Source: Streptomyces venezuelae | GTDB lineage: Bacteria > Actinomycetota > Actinomycetes > Streptomycetales > Streptomycetaceae | Direction of reading: 5' to 3' | Assembly (NCBI RefSeq): GCF_008642335.1 | Contig: NZ_CP029191.1 | Coordinates: forward strand, 2,418,001 to 2,482,000 | DNA length: 64,000 nt | Shown here: piece after piece, positions 16,448-25,635 of the stretch | Layout: each line of letters starts with the position of its first letter | Position numbering within the stretch: the stretch's first letter is position 1 | Notes under the pieces: generated by a model | Databases searched by the model: none | Told to the model about the DNA's origin: nothing | Seen by the model: only the letters and a program-made list of their open reading frames with translations | Position numbers and translations under genes: made by a program

Positions 16448-16768
16448 TCAGAGGACGAAGACGCTCGCGGCCGTCTCCGTCCGGTACGTCTCGCCGGGAT
16501 ATACGAGCCACTCGACCGAGCCGGTGCAGTCGGGTCCGGAGTGGACCTCGACGATGGCGTCGGTGTTGTTGGTGATCGAGGCCGGGAACCAGTCGAAGCC
16601 GTAGCAGCCGCTCGGATCCACGTAGTCCTGGCCGTTGACGTTGAGGATTCCTTGCGCCGCGTACGCCGAGTTCGGTACGGCGAGGGCGAGTGCCGCGGCG
16701 GCTGCCAGCGCTCCGAGGGCCCTGATCGGCCCGGCCATCGCGGTCATGCGTCGTCGATTCACGTTCAT
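16448..16768 (-). CDS. Small secreted protein with two cysteines
   Basis: A 106-residue precursor. The signal peptide has a basic start (MNVNRRR), an alanine/leucine core and a probable cleavage after AYA near residue 37. The mature part is about 70 residues with one cysteine pair (in GCYGFDWF and DCTGS), suggesting a compact disulfide-linked beta protein. It resembles other short secreted Streptomyces proteins but I cannot name a family. Starts at 16813 and 16747 are possible. It converges on the unknown gene ending at 16437. Confidence 0.68.
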   Translation of the reverse strand: MNVNRRRMTAMAGPIRALGALAAAAALALAVPNSAYAAQGILNVNGQDYVDPSGCYGFDWFPASITNNTDAIVEVHSGPDCTGSVEWLVYPGETYRTETAASVFVL

Positions 16769-16874
16769 GTCGCGCAGCGTAGCGGGTCGGACACTCAACG
16801 TGCCGCTTGCCATGGGGGCAAAAGCCGGACCCCGGTCTTGTTCGCCGCCTCCAACATCTGCTTATGATTCAGCG

Positions 16875-17780
16875 GTGTTCGATTCGCGGCACATCAAGAC
16901 GTTCCACGAGGTGGTCCGGGCCGGTTCGTACTCGGCGGCCGCCCGTTCCCTCGGCTATACCCAGCCGGCGATAACCCAGCAGATGAAGGCCCTCGAACGG
17001 TCCGTGGGAACCCCGCTGTTCACCCGCGTCGGCCGCCGCATGCGCCTGACGGAGGCCGGTGAGGCGCTGTCGCGGCACGCGGGGATCATCCTGGACGACA
17101 TCTCCGCCGCCCAGCAGCAGATGAACGCGATCACGCGGCTGCGCTCGGGACGGGTGCGGGTCTGCGCGTTCCCCAGCGCCAACGCGACCCTCATCCCGGA
17201 GGCCCTGGCGCGACTCTCCTCGGGCCACCCGGGCGTGCGCGTGGAGCTCCTGGAGGACGAGCCGCCCGAGTCGCTGCGGCGCGTGGTGCGCGGCGAGTGC
17301 GACATCACGCTGGCCTTCACGTATCCCGGTCTGCACGACGAGGTGCCCGAGGAGCTGGCGGAGATCCCGCTCATGGAGGACCAGCTGACCGTGCTGCTGC
17401 CGTCGGGGCACCGCATGGCACGCCAGCGCTCGGTCAAACTCGCCGAGCTGGCGGACGAGCGGTGGATCGCGGGCTGTCCGCGCTGCCGCGCGAACTTCCT
17501 GCACGAGTGCGCCGAGCTGGGCTTCGCGCCCGAGATCGCGTTCACCACCGACGACAACCTGGTGGTGCAGAGCCTGGTCGCGGAGGGGCTCGGCATCGCG
17601 ATGATGCCGGGTCTCGTCCTGAACTTCCTCTGCCACCGCAAGGTGACGGGCCGCGCCCTCGACCCGGCGTCGCGGCGCCAGGTGTCGGCGTACGTCCTCA
17701 AGGACCATCTGCGCATTCCGGCCACCGCGCTGGTGCTCGACGAGCTGAAGACGGTCGCCGCCAACCGCGTCGGCTGCTGA
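16875..17780 (+). CDS. LysR-family transcriptional regulator
   Basis: A 301-residue regulator starting at GTG 16875. The N-terminal winged helix is SYSAAARSLGYTQPAITQQ, followed by the linker helix and a type-2 periplasmic-binding-protein effector domain from about residue 88 (RVRVCAFPSANATLIP). Length is standard. It lies 102 bases upstream of the cysteine dioxygenase and exporter pair on the same strand and probably controls them; LysR proteins such as YeiE regulate YeiH-type exporters in enterobacteria. Effector unknown, plausibly a sulfur amino acid or sulfite. Confidence 0.9.
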   Translation: MFDSRHIKTFHEVVRAGSYSAAARSLGYTQPAITQQMKALERSVGTPLFTRVGRRMRLTEAGEALSRHAGIILDDISAAQQQMNAITRLRSGRVRVCAFPSANATLIPEALARLSSGHPGVRVELLEDEPPESLRRVVRGECDITLAFTYPGLHDEVPEELAEIPLMEDQLTVLLPSGHRMARQRSVKLAELADERWIAGCPRCRANFLHECAELGFAPEIAFTTDDNLVVQSLVAEGLGIAMMPGLVLNFLCHRKVTGRALDPASRRQVSAYVLKDHLRIPATALVLDELKTVAANRVGC

Positions 17781-17882
17781 TCACCACACCTGCCTCACCC
17801 TTCACACCCATAAGCGGAAGTTGGGGGGTTGCCAAAAGACTGTCGTTGGACGTGATGGATCGGGCGGCGCGACGCTGCCGGT

Positions 17883-18452
17883 ATGAGCACTCCGACCGCG
17901 TACCGGGCCGCCCGGACCACAGAGCGCCTCGACACCCTCGTCGCCGACGTGCGCGAGGCCGTGGGGCGCGGCCTGCCCCCCGACCTGACCGCGTACCTGG
18001 TCGGCGAACGGCTCGCCCCCCACCTCGGCTCCGCCGACCTGCTCACCGACGAACAGCGCGAGGGCGACCCCGAGCGGTACCGCCAGCACGTCCTGCACGC
18101 CGAGCACGACGGCAGCTTCTCCATCGTGGCGCTGGTCTGGCTGCCCGGGCAGCGGACCTCCGTCCACGACCACGTGTCGTGGTGCGTGACGGGCGTGCAC
18201 GAGGGCGAGGAGCAGGAGCGGCGCTACCGCCTGGTGCCCGCCGCGGGCCCCGGCGGCGCGGCCCGCCTCGTCGCGACGGAGGACGTCGTCAACCCGCGGG
18301 GATCGGTGTGCGGTTTCGCGCCGCCCGGCGACATCCACCGGGTGTGGAACGCCTGCGGCACGCTCGCGATATCGATTCACGTCTACGGCGCGGACATAGC
18401 GCGCCTGGGCAGCAGCGTCCGCCGCGTGTACGAACTCCCGGCCGACCGGTAA
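17883..18452 (+). CDS. Cysteine dioxygenase family cupin protein
   Basis: A 189-residue non-haem iron cupin. The iron ligands are visible as HDH (H95, H97) in the first cupin motif and H152 in the second (FAPPGDIHRVWN). The enzyme family oxidises cysteine with O2 to cysteine sulfinate, which is then broken down to pyruvate and sulfite. The next gene is a YeiH-type exporter whose ATG overlaps this stop (TAATG), so cysteine breakdown and sulfite or sulfate disposal appear coupled. A related thiol dioxygenase substrate such as 3-mercaptopropionate is possible. Confidence 0.86.
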   Translation: MSTPTAYRAARTTERLDTLVADVREAVGRGLPPDLTAYLVGERLAPHLGSADLLTDEQREGDPERYRQHVLHAEHDGSFSIVALVWLPGQRTSVHDHVSWCVTGVHEGEEQERRYRLVPAAGPGGAARLVATEDVVNPRGSVCGFAPPGDIHRVWNACGTLAISIHVYGADIARLGSSVRRVYELPADR

Positions 18453-19537
18453 TGGCGCTGCTCGGGGAACGCACCGGAAGGTCGGGCGGCAGGCCCGGCC
18501 CACTCGCCCCCGCCGCGCCCCCGCGGCGCGCTCCGGGGAAGCTGCCGGGCCTTGCGCTCGCGACGGCCGGCGTCGCCGTCGCCTGGGCGGTGCACCACTT
18601 CGTACCCGGTGTGCCGATGCTCACGGCGGCCGTGGTCCTCGGCATCGCGGCGGCCCATGTGCCGGGCGCGGCGCACGCGTTCGTACGCGGTCCGGGCAAG
18701 GCCGGTCTGACGTTCGCGGGCAAGCGGCTGATGCGGGTCGGCGTCGCGCTGCTCGGTCTGAAGCTGAGCCTGGACGACGTGCTGGGGCTCGGCTGGGCGT
18801 CGGTGGGCATGGTGCTCTGCGTGGTCGCGGTGACCTTCCTCGGCACGTGGTGGCTGGGCCGCCGGATGGGGCTGCGCGGCAACCAGCCGCTGCTGATCGC
18901 CACCGGCTACTCGATCTGCGGCGCCTCCGCGATCGGCGCGGTCAGCGAGGTGTCCGGGAGCGACGAGCGGGACACGGCCACCTCGGTGGCGCTCGTGACC
19001 CTGTGCGGCACGCTCGCCATCGCCGTACTGCCGCTGCTGCAGCACCCGTTGGGGCTCAGCGACGCCGAGTTCGGGCGCTGGGTCGGGGCGAGCGTGCACG
19101 ACGTCGGCCAGGTCGTGGCGACGGCGCAGACCGCGGGTGCGGGGGCGCTGGGCGACGCCGTCCTGGTCAAGCTGATGCGGGTCGCGCTGCTCGCGCCGCT
19201 CGTCGCGGCGGTGGCCCTCTCGGTACGGGCGCGCCGGCAGGGACGCGGCTCGGCCGAGGGGGCGGCCGGGACCCGGCGGCCGCCGCTGGTGCCGCTCTTC
19301 GTCGTCGGCTTCCTCGCCATGGTGGCGCTGCGCACGACCGGGTGGCTGCCCGGCGGTGCGATCGACGCGGCGGGAACGGCGCAGGAACTCCTGCTCGCCG
19401 CCGCCCTGTTCGGCCTGGGCAGCGCGGTCGACCTTCCGTCGCTGACGCGCACGGGCGGCCGGGTCGCGGCGCTCGGCCTGGTCTCGTGGGGCGTGATCGC
19501 GGGGATCTCGTACGTGGGTGTGGTGCTGACGTACTGA
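18452..19537 (+). CDS. YeiH-type putative sulfate/sulfite exporter (UPF0324)
   Basis: A 361-residue membrane protein with about ten helices. Family-typical segments are GKRLMRVGVALLGLKLSL, the conserved ATGYSICGASAIGAV, and ASVHDVGQVVATAQTAG. The ATG overlaps the cysteine dioxygenase stop by one base. YeiH proteins are annotated as sulfate exporters and are tied to sulfite tolerance through the LysR regulator YeiE in enterobacteria. Here the gene order LysR, dioxygenase, exporter supports removal of sulfite made from cysteine. Confidence 0.87.
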   Translation: MALLGERTGRSGGRPGPLAPAAPPRRAPGKLPGLALATAGVAVAWAVHHFVPGVPMLTAAVVLGIAAAHVPGAAHAFVRGPGKAGLTFAGKRLMRVGVALLGLKLSLDDVLGLGWASVGMVLCVVAVTFLGTWWLGRRMGLRGNQPLLIATGYSICGASAIGAVSEVSGSDERDTATSVALVTLCGTLAIAVLPLLQHPLGLSDAEFGRWVGASVHDVGQVVATAQTAGAGALGDAVLVKLMRVALLAPLVAAVALSVRARRQGRGSAEGAAGTRRPPLVPLFVVGFLAMVALRTTGWLPGGAIDAAGTAQELLLAAALFGLGSAVDLPSLTRTGGRVAALGLVSWGVIAGISYVGVVLTY

Positions 19538-19545
19538 GGGGCACA

Positions 19546-19618
19546 CCTGGCGCGACCCGAACAACCGATGCGAACGACTGGGCAGTTGTTCCCTGGAACA
19601 GGTGATCGTCGCGCCAGG
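19546..19618. repeat. Nested inverted repeats downstream of the YeiH-type gene
   Basis: CCTGGCGCGAC (19546-19556) pairs perfectly with GTCGCGCCAGG (19608-19618). Inside it GAACAAC (19559-19565) pairs with GTTGTTC (19585-19591). RNA could form a long two-tier stem just after the exporter stop. No T-run follows. It may end the upstream operon or shape the leader of the short gene at 19781. Confidence 0.65.
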
Positions 19619-19780
19619 AATTGCGCGGGGCGCACGTGATTGACGATGCTTACGGTGCGCGAGCGACGAACTGCAGAACGTCACCGCGACCCCCGGCCCA
19701 TGTCCCATACAAGGCCGGGGAGTCGGACCCGGATCCAGGTCCCGAGCATCCCTGAAAGTCCCACAAGGAGAAGCACCACC

Positions 19781-19840
19781 ATGAACCTCATCACGGACAT
19801 CGTCGCCGGTCTCGCCCACTTCCTGGGCTGGCTCGTCTGA
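19781..19840 (+). CDS. Probable 19-residue hydrophobic peptide gene (smORF)
   Basis: An ATG at 19781 preceded by AAGGAG (19765-19770) at good spacing opens a 19-codon frame, MNLITDIVAGLAHFLGWLV, and the stop is followed 21 bases later by a strong hairpin. The peptide has one Asp, one His and otherwise hydrophobic residues, with a helix-like spacing typical of membrane-active or membrane-anchored micropeptides. The strong ribosome site, the isolated position and the dedicated terminator argue for a real transcript. No function can be assigned; a type I toxin-like or small membrane regulator peptide are possibilities. Confidence 0.6.
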   Translation: MNLITDIVAGLAHFLGWLV

Positions 19841-19861
19841 CGTCACCCGCACCGATCCGCA

Positions 19862-19900
19862 GCGACGCCGTCTCCCCCGTCCCAGGGGAGGCGGCGTCGC
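19862..19900 (+). terminator. Strong hairpin terminator after the 19-codon gene
   Basis: GCGACGCCGTCTCCCC (19862-19877) pairs with GGGGAGGCGGCGTCGC (19885-19900): 16 base pairs with one G-U pair and a 7-base loop. There is no long T-run, as is common in Streptomyces. It separates the small gene from matB. Confidence 0.75.
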
Positions 19901-19991
19901 CGTATGTCGCGTCTGCCCCCTCATCGGCGTAAGACTCTCCTGAGACCCTCCTGACACCCGGTGCAGATGACGACAACGAGGAGTACGACAC

Positions 19992-21443
19992 GTGGATCCC
20001 CTCTTCCCGGCCCTGGACACCGCGCGCGGCGAGGCCCTCCGGTTCGGTGACCGCTCCCTGACCTACCCCGAACTGGCAGCGGTCGCCGCCTCCTTGGCCA
20101 TGAGGCTGCGTGACACCGGCAGGGTCGCCGTGTGGGCGACGCCGGCCCTGGAGACGGCGGTGGGCGTGGTCGCTGCGCTGCTCGCGGGCGTACCGGCCGT
20201 ACCGCTCAATCCGAAGTCGGGCGACTCCGAGCTCACGCACATCGTGCGCGACAGCGCCCCGACGCTGGTGCTCACCGAGCCGGGCACGGAACTCCCGCCC
20301 GCGCTGGCGTCCTTGGACCGCCACGACATCGACGTACAGGACGGAGGCACGACCCGGCCCGCCCCCGCCCTTCCCGAACCGCCTCCGGAGTCCCCCGCCC
20401 TGATCGTCTACACCTCCGGCACCACGGGCCCGCCCAAGGGCGCCGTCCTCCCGCGCCGCGCGATCGCCGCCACCCTGGACGCGCTGGAGGACGCCTGGCA
20501 GTGGACCGGCGACGACGTCCTCGTGCACGGCCTGCCCCTCTTCCACGTGCACGGCCTGATCCTCGGCACGCTGGGCCCGCTGCGCCGGGGCGGCTCCGTG
20601 CGGCACCTGGGCCGGTTCGGCACCGAAGGCGTCACGCGCGAGCTGGGCTCCGGGGCGACGATGCTGTTCGGGGTGCCGACGATGTACCACCGGATCGCCG
20701 AGGCCCTGCCGGACGACCCAGAGCTCGCGAAGGCCCTCGCCGGGGCGCGTCTGCTCGTGTCCGGCTCGGCGGCGCTCCCGGTCCACGACCACGAGCGCAT
20801 CGCCGCCGCCACGGGCCGCCGCGTCATCGAGCGGTACGGCATGACGGAGACCCTCATGAACACCAGCGTCCGCGCCGACGGCGAGCCGCGCGCGGGCGCG
20901 GTCGGCGTGCCGCTGCCCGGCGTCGAGCTGCGCCTGGTGGACGAGGCGGGCGATGAGGTGGCGGCGGACGACCCGGAGGCGGTCGGCGAGATCCAGGTAC
21001 GCGGCCCGAACCTGTTCACGGAGTACCTGAACCGCCCGGACGCGACCGCGGCGGCCTTCGCGCCGGGCGGCTGGTTCCGCACCGGCGACATGGCGGTGCG
21101 GGACCCCGACGGGTACGTGCGCATCGTCGGCCGCAAGGCCACCGACCTCATCAAGAGCGGCGGCTACAAGATCGGCGCGGGCGAGATCGAGAACGCGCTC
21201 CTCGCCCACGAGGGGGTACGGGAAGCCGCGGTCACCGGCGAACCGGACCCCGACCTGGGCGAACGCATCGTGGCCTGGGTGGTCCCCGCCCAGGCGGACG
21301 CCCCGCCGTCCCTGACGGACCTGGCGGACCACGTGGCCTCCGCCCTGGCCCCGCACAAGCGCCCACGGGTGGTGCGCTACCTGGAGTCCCTGCCGCGCAA
21401 CGACATGGGAAAGATCATGAAGCGGTCACTGACACAGCAGTAG
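19992..21443 (+). CDS. matB: Malonyl-CoA synthetase MatB
   Basis: A 483-residue ANL-superfamily ligase that joins malonate (and methylmalonate) to CoA through an acyl-adenylate, giving extender units for polyketide and fatty-acid synthesis. Visible motifs are the phosphate loop YTSGTTGPPKG (about 140-150), ERYGMTET, the hinge region GRKATDLIKSGGYKIG and the C-terminal adenylation lysine in NDMGKIMKR. Long stretches agree with the S. coelicolor MatB (SCO2444) sequence as I remember it, including LFHVHGL and PLRRGGSVRHLGRF. Start GTG 19992 follows a GAGG ribosome site. A terminator at 21450-21483 closes the gene. Confidence 0.92.
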   Translation: MDPLFPALDTARGEALRFGDRSLTYPELAAVAASLAMRLRDTGRVAVWATPALETAVGVVAALLAGVPAVPLNPKSGDSELTHIVRDSAPTLVLTEPGTELPPALASLDRHDIDVQDGGTTRPAPALPEPPPESPALIVYTSGTTGPPKGAVLPRRAIAATLDALEDAWQWTGDDVLVHGLPLFHVHGLILGTLGPLRRGGSVRHLGRFGTEGVTRELGSGATMLFGVPTMYHRIAEALPDDPELAKALAGARLLVSGSAALPVHDHERIAAATGRRVIERYGMTETLMNTSVRADGEPRAGAVGVPLPGVELRLVDEAGDEVAADDPEAVGEIQVRGPNLFTEYLNRPDATAAAFAPGGWFRTGDMAVRDPDGYVRIVGRKATDLIKSGGYKIGAGEIENALLAHEGVREAAVTGEPDPDLGERIVAWVVPAQADAPPSLTDLADHVASALAPHKRPRVVRYLESLPRNDMGKIMKRSLTQQ

Positions 21444-21449
21444 TCCCCG

Positions 21450-21483
21450 TCCGGGGCCCGGGGAGCGGGGCCCGGGCCCCGGA
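21450..21483. terminator. Bidirectional hairpin between matB and the protease gene
   Basis: TCCGGGGCCCGG (21450-21461) pairs perfectly with CCGGGCCCCGGA (21472-21483) around a 10-base loop. It lies between two convergent stops (21443 and 21500), the expected place for a shared terminator. Confidence 0.72.
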
Positions 21484-21499
21484 GAGGACTACCGCATGA

Positions 21500-24400
21500 C
21501 TACCGCACCCCCACCGCCCGGACGATCTCCTGGGAAACGACCCCGCCCCGGTCGTCGCCCGCCGAGGCCCGCAGCGACACGGACCGGGCGTCGCGGGGCA
21601 CCTTCACCTCGCCCTCCCAGGCGGCCTTCCTCCCCTCCCGCTCCAGCCGCACGTCCCGCCAGGTCTTCCCTTCGTCGTACGACACGGAGAGCCCGCCGCC
21701 CCCGATGGTGCCCGTGTCCGCCGCCCCCTTCACGTACTCGGCGAAGATCCCGACGTCGACGGTCCGGCCGCCCCGCACCGTGCCCGCGAGGTCCGTGTCG
21801 ACGTCGAAGCCGAGGTTGAGCAGCGGCAGGAACGTCTTCCTGTCCGCGGGGGTCTCCTTCGACCTGAAGGTCCACTCGGCGTGGCCCCTGGTCGCGAGCT
21901 GCCAGCGCTCGGGGTCCAGCGTCGTGTCGGTGACGACCTTGTACGTGTGCTCGGCGGGGTCCGCGTCCCACACGTACACGCCGGAGCTCTTGCGCCGGTC
22001 GGCGCTCACGCCGTCCACGAAGACCTCGCTGACCTGCGTCATCGACTCCTCGTTCCAGACGTCGCCGAAGCCGGTGTGGTCGGGCCCCGAGTCGCCCCAG
22101 CCCGGCACGTTGAAGGCGAGGTCGTTGCCGCTGCGCGTCTGGCCCCAGCCGAGCCCGGTGCCGAGCCAGGGGTGCAGGACCGGCTTGAACCAGTCGAGGC
22201 CGGTGCGCCTGCCGCCCTTGTAGGCGACCAGGCCGCTGCGCTCCTCCAGCGCGCCGGGCCCGGTGGACACCGACTCGTGCCACAGCTGTCCCCGCCCCAT
22301 GGAGACGTACTCCGTGCGCTCGGCAGGCAGGTCGATCCTCTCCTGGAAGCCGAAGCCGATGGGGAAGGTGTCGGTGACGGAGTAGCGGTACTCGCCCCCG
22401 GCCGCGGGCTTCACGGCGTGGAACTTGCTGTCCAGCGTGGCGAGTTCACGTGCGGAGGGCTCGTACGTGAGATCCCTCTTCGGGATGCCCCCTTCGTGCC
22501 CTTCCGAAAGGTCGTACACATAGGGGGTATTGCGAGTCCCGACACTCTCGACCCGCTTGTTCCCCTTCGCCGCCGCGACGAGCCGGGCCCCGTCGGCGGC
22601 GTCGACCGTGGCGACCTGCAGCGGCCGTTCGCCGTTGTCGTCCGTACCGAACCAGGCGTTGAGGCGCCCCGGCCGGTCGTCGGTCACGAAGAGCGCCCGC
22701 GCGCCCGCGTCCTGCGCGGCCTGCCCCAGCCGCGCCGGGGTGACCGCGTCCGTACGGCGCACGACGACGGCCTTGCCCCGCACGTCCTTGCCCTCGTACG
22801 CGGCCGGCGTGCCGTCACCGGCATCGACGAGCGCCCACTTCTCCCGCCCCTCGGCGATCGTCCCGCCGGGCTGGGCGACGGCCTCGCGCAGGCCCTTCAC
22901 GTCCACGAGGGGCTTGCCGAGCCGCCACACGGTGCGGTACTCGAAGCTGCCGTCGGTGACCTTCGCGGTGGGCGCCGCGAAGACGCTGTCGTACTTCACG
23001 GGCACCTGGACGGCGCCCATGAGGTCGACGCCGCCAGCCTTGCGGTCGTACTCCATGAGCAGCTGCCGGGTCTCGGTGCGCCGGTCCACGTCGGCCTTGA
23101 TCTCGCGCAGCTTGCGCCCGTCCAGAGTGATGGCGCGGTCCCGGTCGAGGCGGATCTGCGGATCGGCGAGGAAGCCGAGACCCAGGGAGTCCTTCCCGTG
23201 GCTGCCGCGCACGTCGAGGAAGGTCGACAGGGCGTACGTGCCGGGCTTCAGGCGCAGCTTCAGGGTGCCGGAGTCGTCGACGGCGGCGGGGAACGGCTCG
23301 GTGCCTTCCGTGAGTTGCTGCACGACGAGGTCGGCGGGGGACGCGGCACCGTCGCGGTCCTTGACGTGGACGGTGAGGGTGTACCGCTCCTCTTCCTTGA
23401 CCAGCCCGAACGCGGTGCGCGCGACCTCCTTGCCGCCCGCGCTCGCGACGACGGCGCCACTGGTGTTCCCGACGGGTGCCTTCGCGCCGTGACCGGTGAC
23501 GGTGGTCGACGCGGTGCCGTGGGCGGGAACGGTGAGGGTCGAGTCGGCGAGCGCGACGACGCCGTCGGCGGCACCGCGAGCGGAAAGGCTCAACTCAACA
23601 GCGTCATCACTCGCGTTGCGATAGGTGAGGACCCTCTCGACCGGCTCGTTCTCCTCATAGGGCCAGCCGTAGAAGCCGAGGTCGGCGCTGCCGGTGGCGG
23701 TGACGCGGGAGTCGACGGCGTCGGGCACGCTGACCCGACCGGAGCCCAGTTCATAGGCCGACGCTTCCACCTCTCTCGAACTGGACATCAGGGCATCCTT
23801 GAGCTGCGCGCCGGTCCAGTCGGGGTGCCGTTCGGCGAGGAGGGCGGCGACGCCCGCGACGTGCGGCGTCGCCATCGACGTACCGCTCATCTCGGTGTAG
23901 AAGCCCTCGCCCGCGGTGAGCCCGGAGCGGGCGGCGAGGATGTCGACGCCGGGCGCCGACAGGTCGGGCTTCAGCGCGTGGTCGCCGACGCGCGGACCCT
24001 GGCTCGTGAAGTACGCGGCCTCGTCGGCGGAGTCGACGGCGCCGACGGTGAGCGCGGAGTCGGCGGCGCCGGGCGAGCCGATGGAGGAGGGGGCGCCCGC
24101 GTTGCCCGCGGCGACGACGAAGAGAGCGCCGGTCTCCTTGCTGAGGGCGTTGACGGCGGCGGCCATCGGGTCGGTCCCGTCGCTCGGCTCCGACGAGCCG
24201 AGGCTCATGGAGACGACCTTGGCGTCGACGTCCCTGGCCGCCCACTCCATACCCGCGATGATCTCCGACTCACTGCCGAACCCCTCGTCGCTGAGTACCT
24301 TGCCGACGGCGAGGGAGGCGCCGGGCGCGACACCCTTCTCCCTGCCGTCGTCGGAGGCGGCGCCGCTGCCGCCGACGGTGGAAGCGACATGCGTACCGTG

Positions 24401-25192
24401 CCCGTTGCGGTCGGCGACCTCCTCACCCGGTATGAAACTCTTGCTCTCCCCGACACGCCCCTTCAGATCCGGGTGCTCACCGTCGACCCCGGTGTCGAGG
24501 ACGGCGACCTTGACGCCCTTGCCCGTGAGCCCGGCGTCCCAGGCCTTGGGCGTGCCGATCTGCTCGTTGCTCCGCGCCATGTCGGCTTCGACGCGCCCGT
24601 CGAGCCACACCTTGTCGATGCGGGAGGACTTGGCGCGGAGGGCCTGCCAGAGGGCGCCGGGACGCTCGGCGCGGACGGCGACGCCGCCGACGCTCTCAAG
24701 CGAGCGCACCTTCTCGACCCCACGGGGCATGGGGTGGACCCCCCGCGCCCCCTTTCCGTCGTACGTGACGATGAGGGGCAGCTCGGCGCCGGCCCCGCCC
24801 CGGTCCGCGAGCCCCTGCCGGATCAGCCCGGTCACGTCGAAGAGCCGCTCGTCGAGGACGCCGGAGCGCAGGTACGGCCGCGCCTCGTCCGGCACGACGG
24901 TGACGTGCCCGTCGACCACCTGACTGCGCACGGCCCCCTCCGGTCCGTGCGTTCCGTCGGGCCGGTCGACGGTGACGGCCTGTCGGCCGCCGGGGAGCGG
25001 GGTGACGGTGACCTTGTCCCCGGTGATCAGGGTGACGGTGTGGGCGGCCGGGGGCGTGGCCGTGGCCTCGGGGGCGGCGCCGGGCGCGTCACCGGGAACG
25101 GCCACGGCACCCTGCCCACCGGGAAGCAGGGCGAACGCGAGACCGACGGCGGCCACGAGCGCGGCTCTGCGCCGCACGGGGGCTCTGGTCAT
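21500..25192 (-). CDS. Secreted S8 (subtilisin-like) serine protease, 1230 residues
   Basis: Large exported protease. Signal peptide at residues 1-35 (basic start, hydrophobic core, AVA). A propeptide-like segment runs to about residue 200. The catalytic domain shows the Asp box VAVLDTGVDGEHPDLKG, the His box NGHGTHVAS and the Ser box SGTSMATPHVAG. A protease-associated-type segment near 770-850 (ARLGQAAQDAGARALFVTDD) and long beta-rich C-terminal domains follow. Similar multidomain S8 proteases are common in Streptomyces and act outside the cell on proteins. The gene is monocistronic, convergent with matB. Substrate and maturation are unknown. Confidence 0.92.
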   Translation of the reverse strand: MTRAPVRRRAALVAAVGLAFALLPGGQGAVAVPGDAPGAAPEATATPPAAHTVTLITGDKVTVTPLPGGRQAVTVDRPDGTHGPEGAVRSQVVDGHVTVVPDEARPYLRSGVLDERLFDVTGLIRQGLADRGGAGAELPLIVTYDGKGARGVHPMPRGVEKVRSLESVGGVAVRAERPGALWQALRAKSSRIDKVWLDGRVEADMARSNEQIGTPKAWDAGLTGKGVKVAVLDTGVDGEHPDLKGRVGESKSFIPGEEVADRNGHGTHVASTVGGSGAASDDGREKGVAPGASLAVGKVLSDEGFGSESEIIAGMEWAARDVDAKVVSMSLGSSEPSDGTDPMAAAVNALSKETGALFVVAAGNAGAPSSIGSPGAADSALTVGAVDSADEAAYFTSQGPRVGDHALKPDLSAPGVDILAARSGLTAGEGFYTEMSGTSMATPHVAGVAALLAERHPDWTGAQLKDALMSSSREVEASAYELGSGRVSVPDAVDSRVTATGSADLGFYGWPYEENEPVERVLTYRNASDDAVELSLSARGAADGVVALADSTLTVPAHGTASTTVTGHGAKAPVGNTSGAVVASAGGKEVARTAFGLVKEEERYTLTVHVKDRDGAASPADLVVQQLTEGTEPFPAAVDDSGTLKLRLKPGTYALSTFLDVRGSHGKDSLGLGFLADPQIRLDRDRAITLDGRKLREIKADVDRRTETRQLLMEYDRKAGGVDLMGAVQVPVKYDSVFAAPTAKVTDGSFEYRTVWRLGKPLVDVKGLREAVAQPGGTIAEGREKWALVDAGDGTPAAYEGKDVRGKAVVVRRTDAVTPARLGQAAQDAGARALFVTDDRPGRLNAWFGTDDNGERPLQVATVDAADGARLVAAAKGNKRVESVGTRNTPYVYDLSEGHEGGIPKRDLTYEPSARELATLDSKFHAVKPAAGGEYRYSVTDTFPIGFGFQERIDLPAERTEYVSMGRGQLWHESVSTGPGALEERSGLVAYKGGRRTGLDWFKPVLHPWLGTGLGWGQTRSGNDLAFNVPGWGDSGPDHTGFGDVWNEESMTQVSEVFVDGVSADRRKSSGVYVWDADPAEHTYKVVTDTTLDPERWQLATRGHAEWTFRSKETPADRKTFLPLLNLGFDVDTDLAGTVRGGRTVDVGIFAEYVKGAADTGTIGGGGLSVSYDEGKTWRDVRLEREGRKAAWEGEVKVPRDARSVSLRASAGDDRGGVVSQEIVRAVGVR

Positions 25193-25635
25193 GGGGCTGC
25201 CTCTCTTCGTCTCTTCGTCGGACCCGGGCGGGGCGGAGCGGGGGGTGGTGCCCGAGTGCTGCGAAGAGTGTCAGGAGGCGTGTGGCGCACGGGAGTTGGC
25301 GGGGGTGGCGGGAATCCGCCAGGGGGACAATCCGCCAGGGGGCGGCACCTGCCGCTCGCGGGCCGTGCCGTCGGCCGCTGCGTCGGTCCGCTCACGGACA
25401 CATGAATGAAATCCCGTCAGATCGGCGAGTACGCACCTTTTCGGCAGCAACCCCTCCGGGTCCACTGGAACCACCGCTCCGCCCCCGTACCGCCTGCGAC
25501 GCCCCCAACACCACCCGTGCGGCGGCACCCCGCCCGGCTCAGTCCAGCGCGCGGGCCGTGCCCGGCCGCCGCACGATGCGAGACAGGACCGTCGTCCGAC
25601 GGTCCGTACGGTCTGCGCTCTCGGGAGGATCTGCC
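25193..25635. other. 443-base divergent intergenic region (protease / mbl)
   Basis: This stretch separates the divergent protease and mbl genes. It contains a 14-base direct repeat AATCCGCCAGGGGG at 25313-25326 and 25329-25342 (period 16). Short open frames here have proline- and arginine-rich translations without ribosome sites and do not look coding. Both promoters must lie here, but I could not pick convincing -35/-10 pairs. Confidence 0.6.

Noticed and set aside
21881..25405. A 1174-codon open frame on the plus strand opposite the S8 protease
   Set aside because: It is the antisense shadow of a highly biased GC-rich gene. The translation is rich in Ala, Gly, Arg and Val without recognisable motifs, whereas the minus strand has all catalytic boxes of a subtilase.
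25271..25528. An 85-codon minus-strand frame between the protease and mbl
   Set aside because: No ribosome site, no conserved motif, and it overlaps the expected promoter region; the direct repeats here explain much of the sequence.
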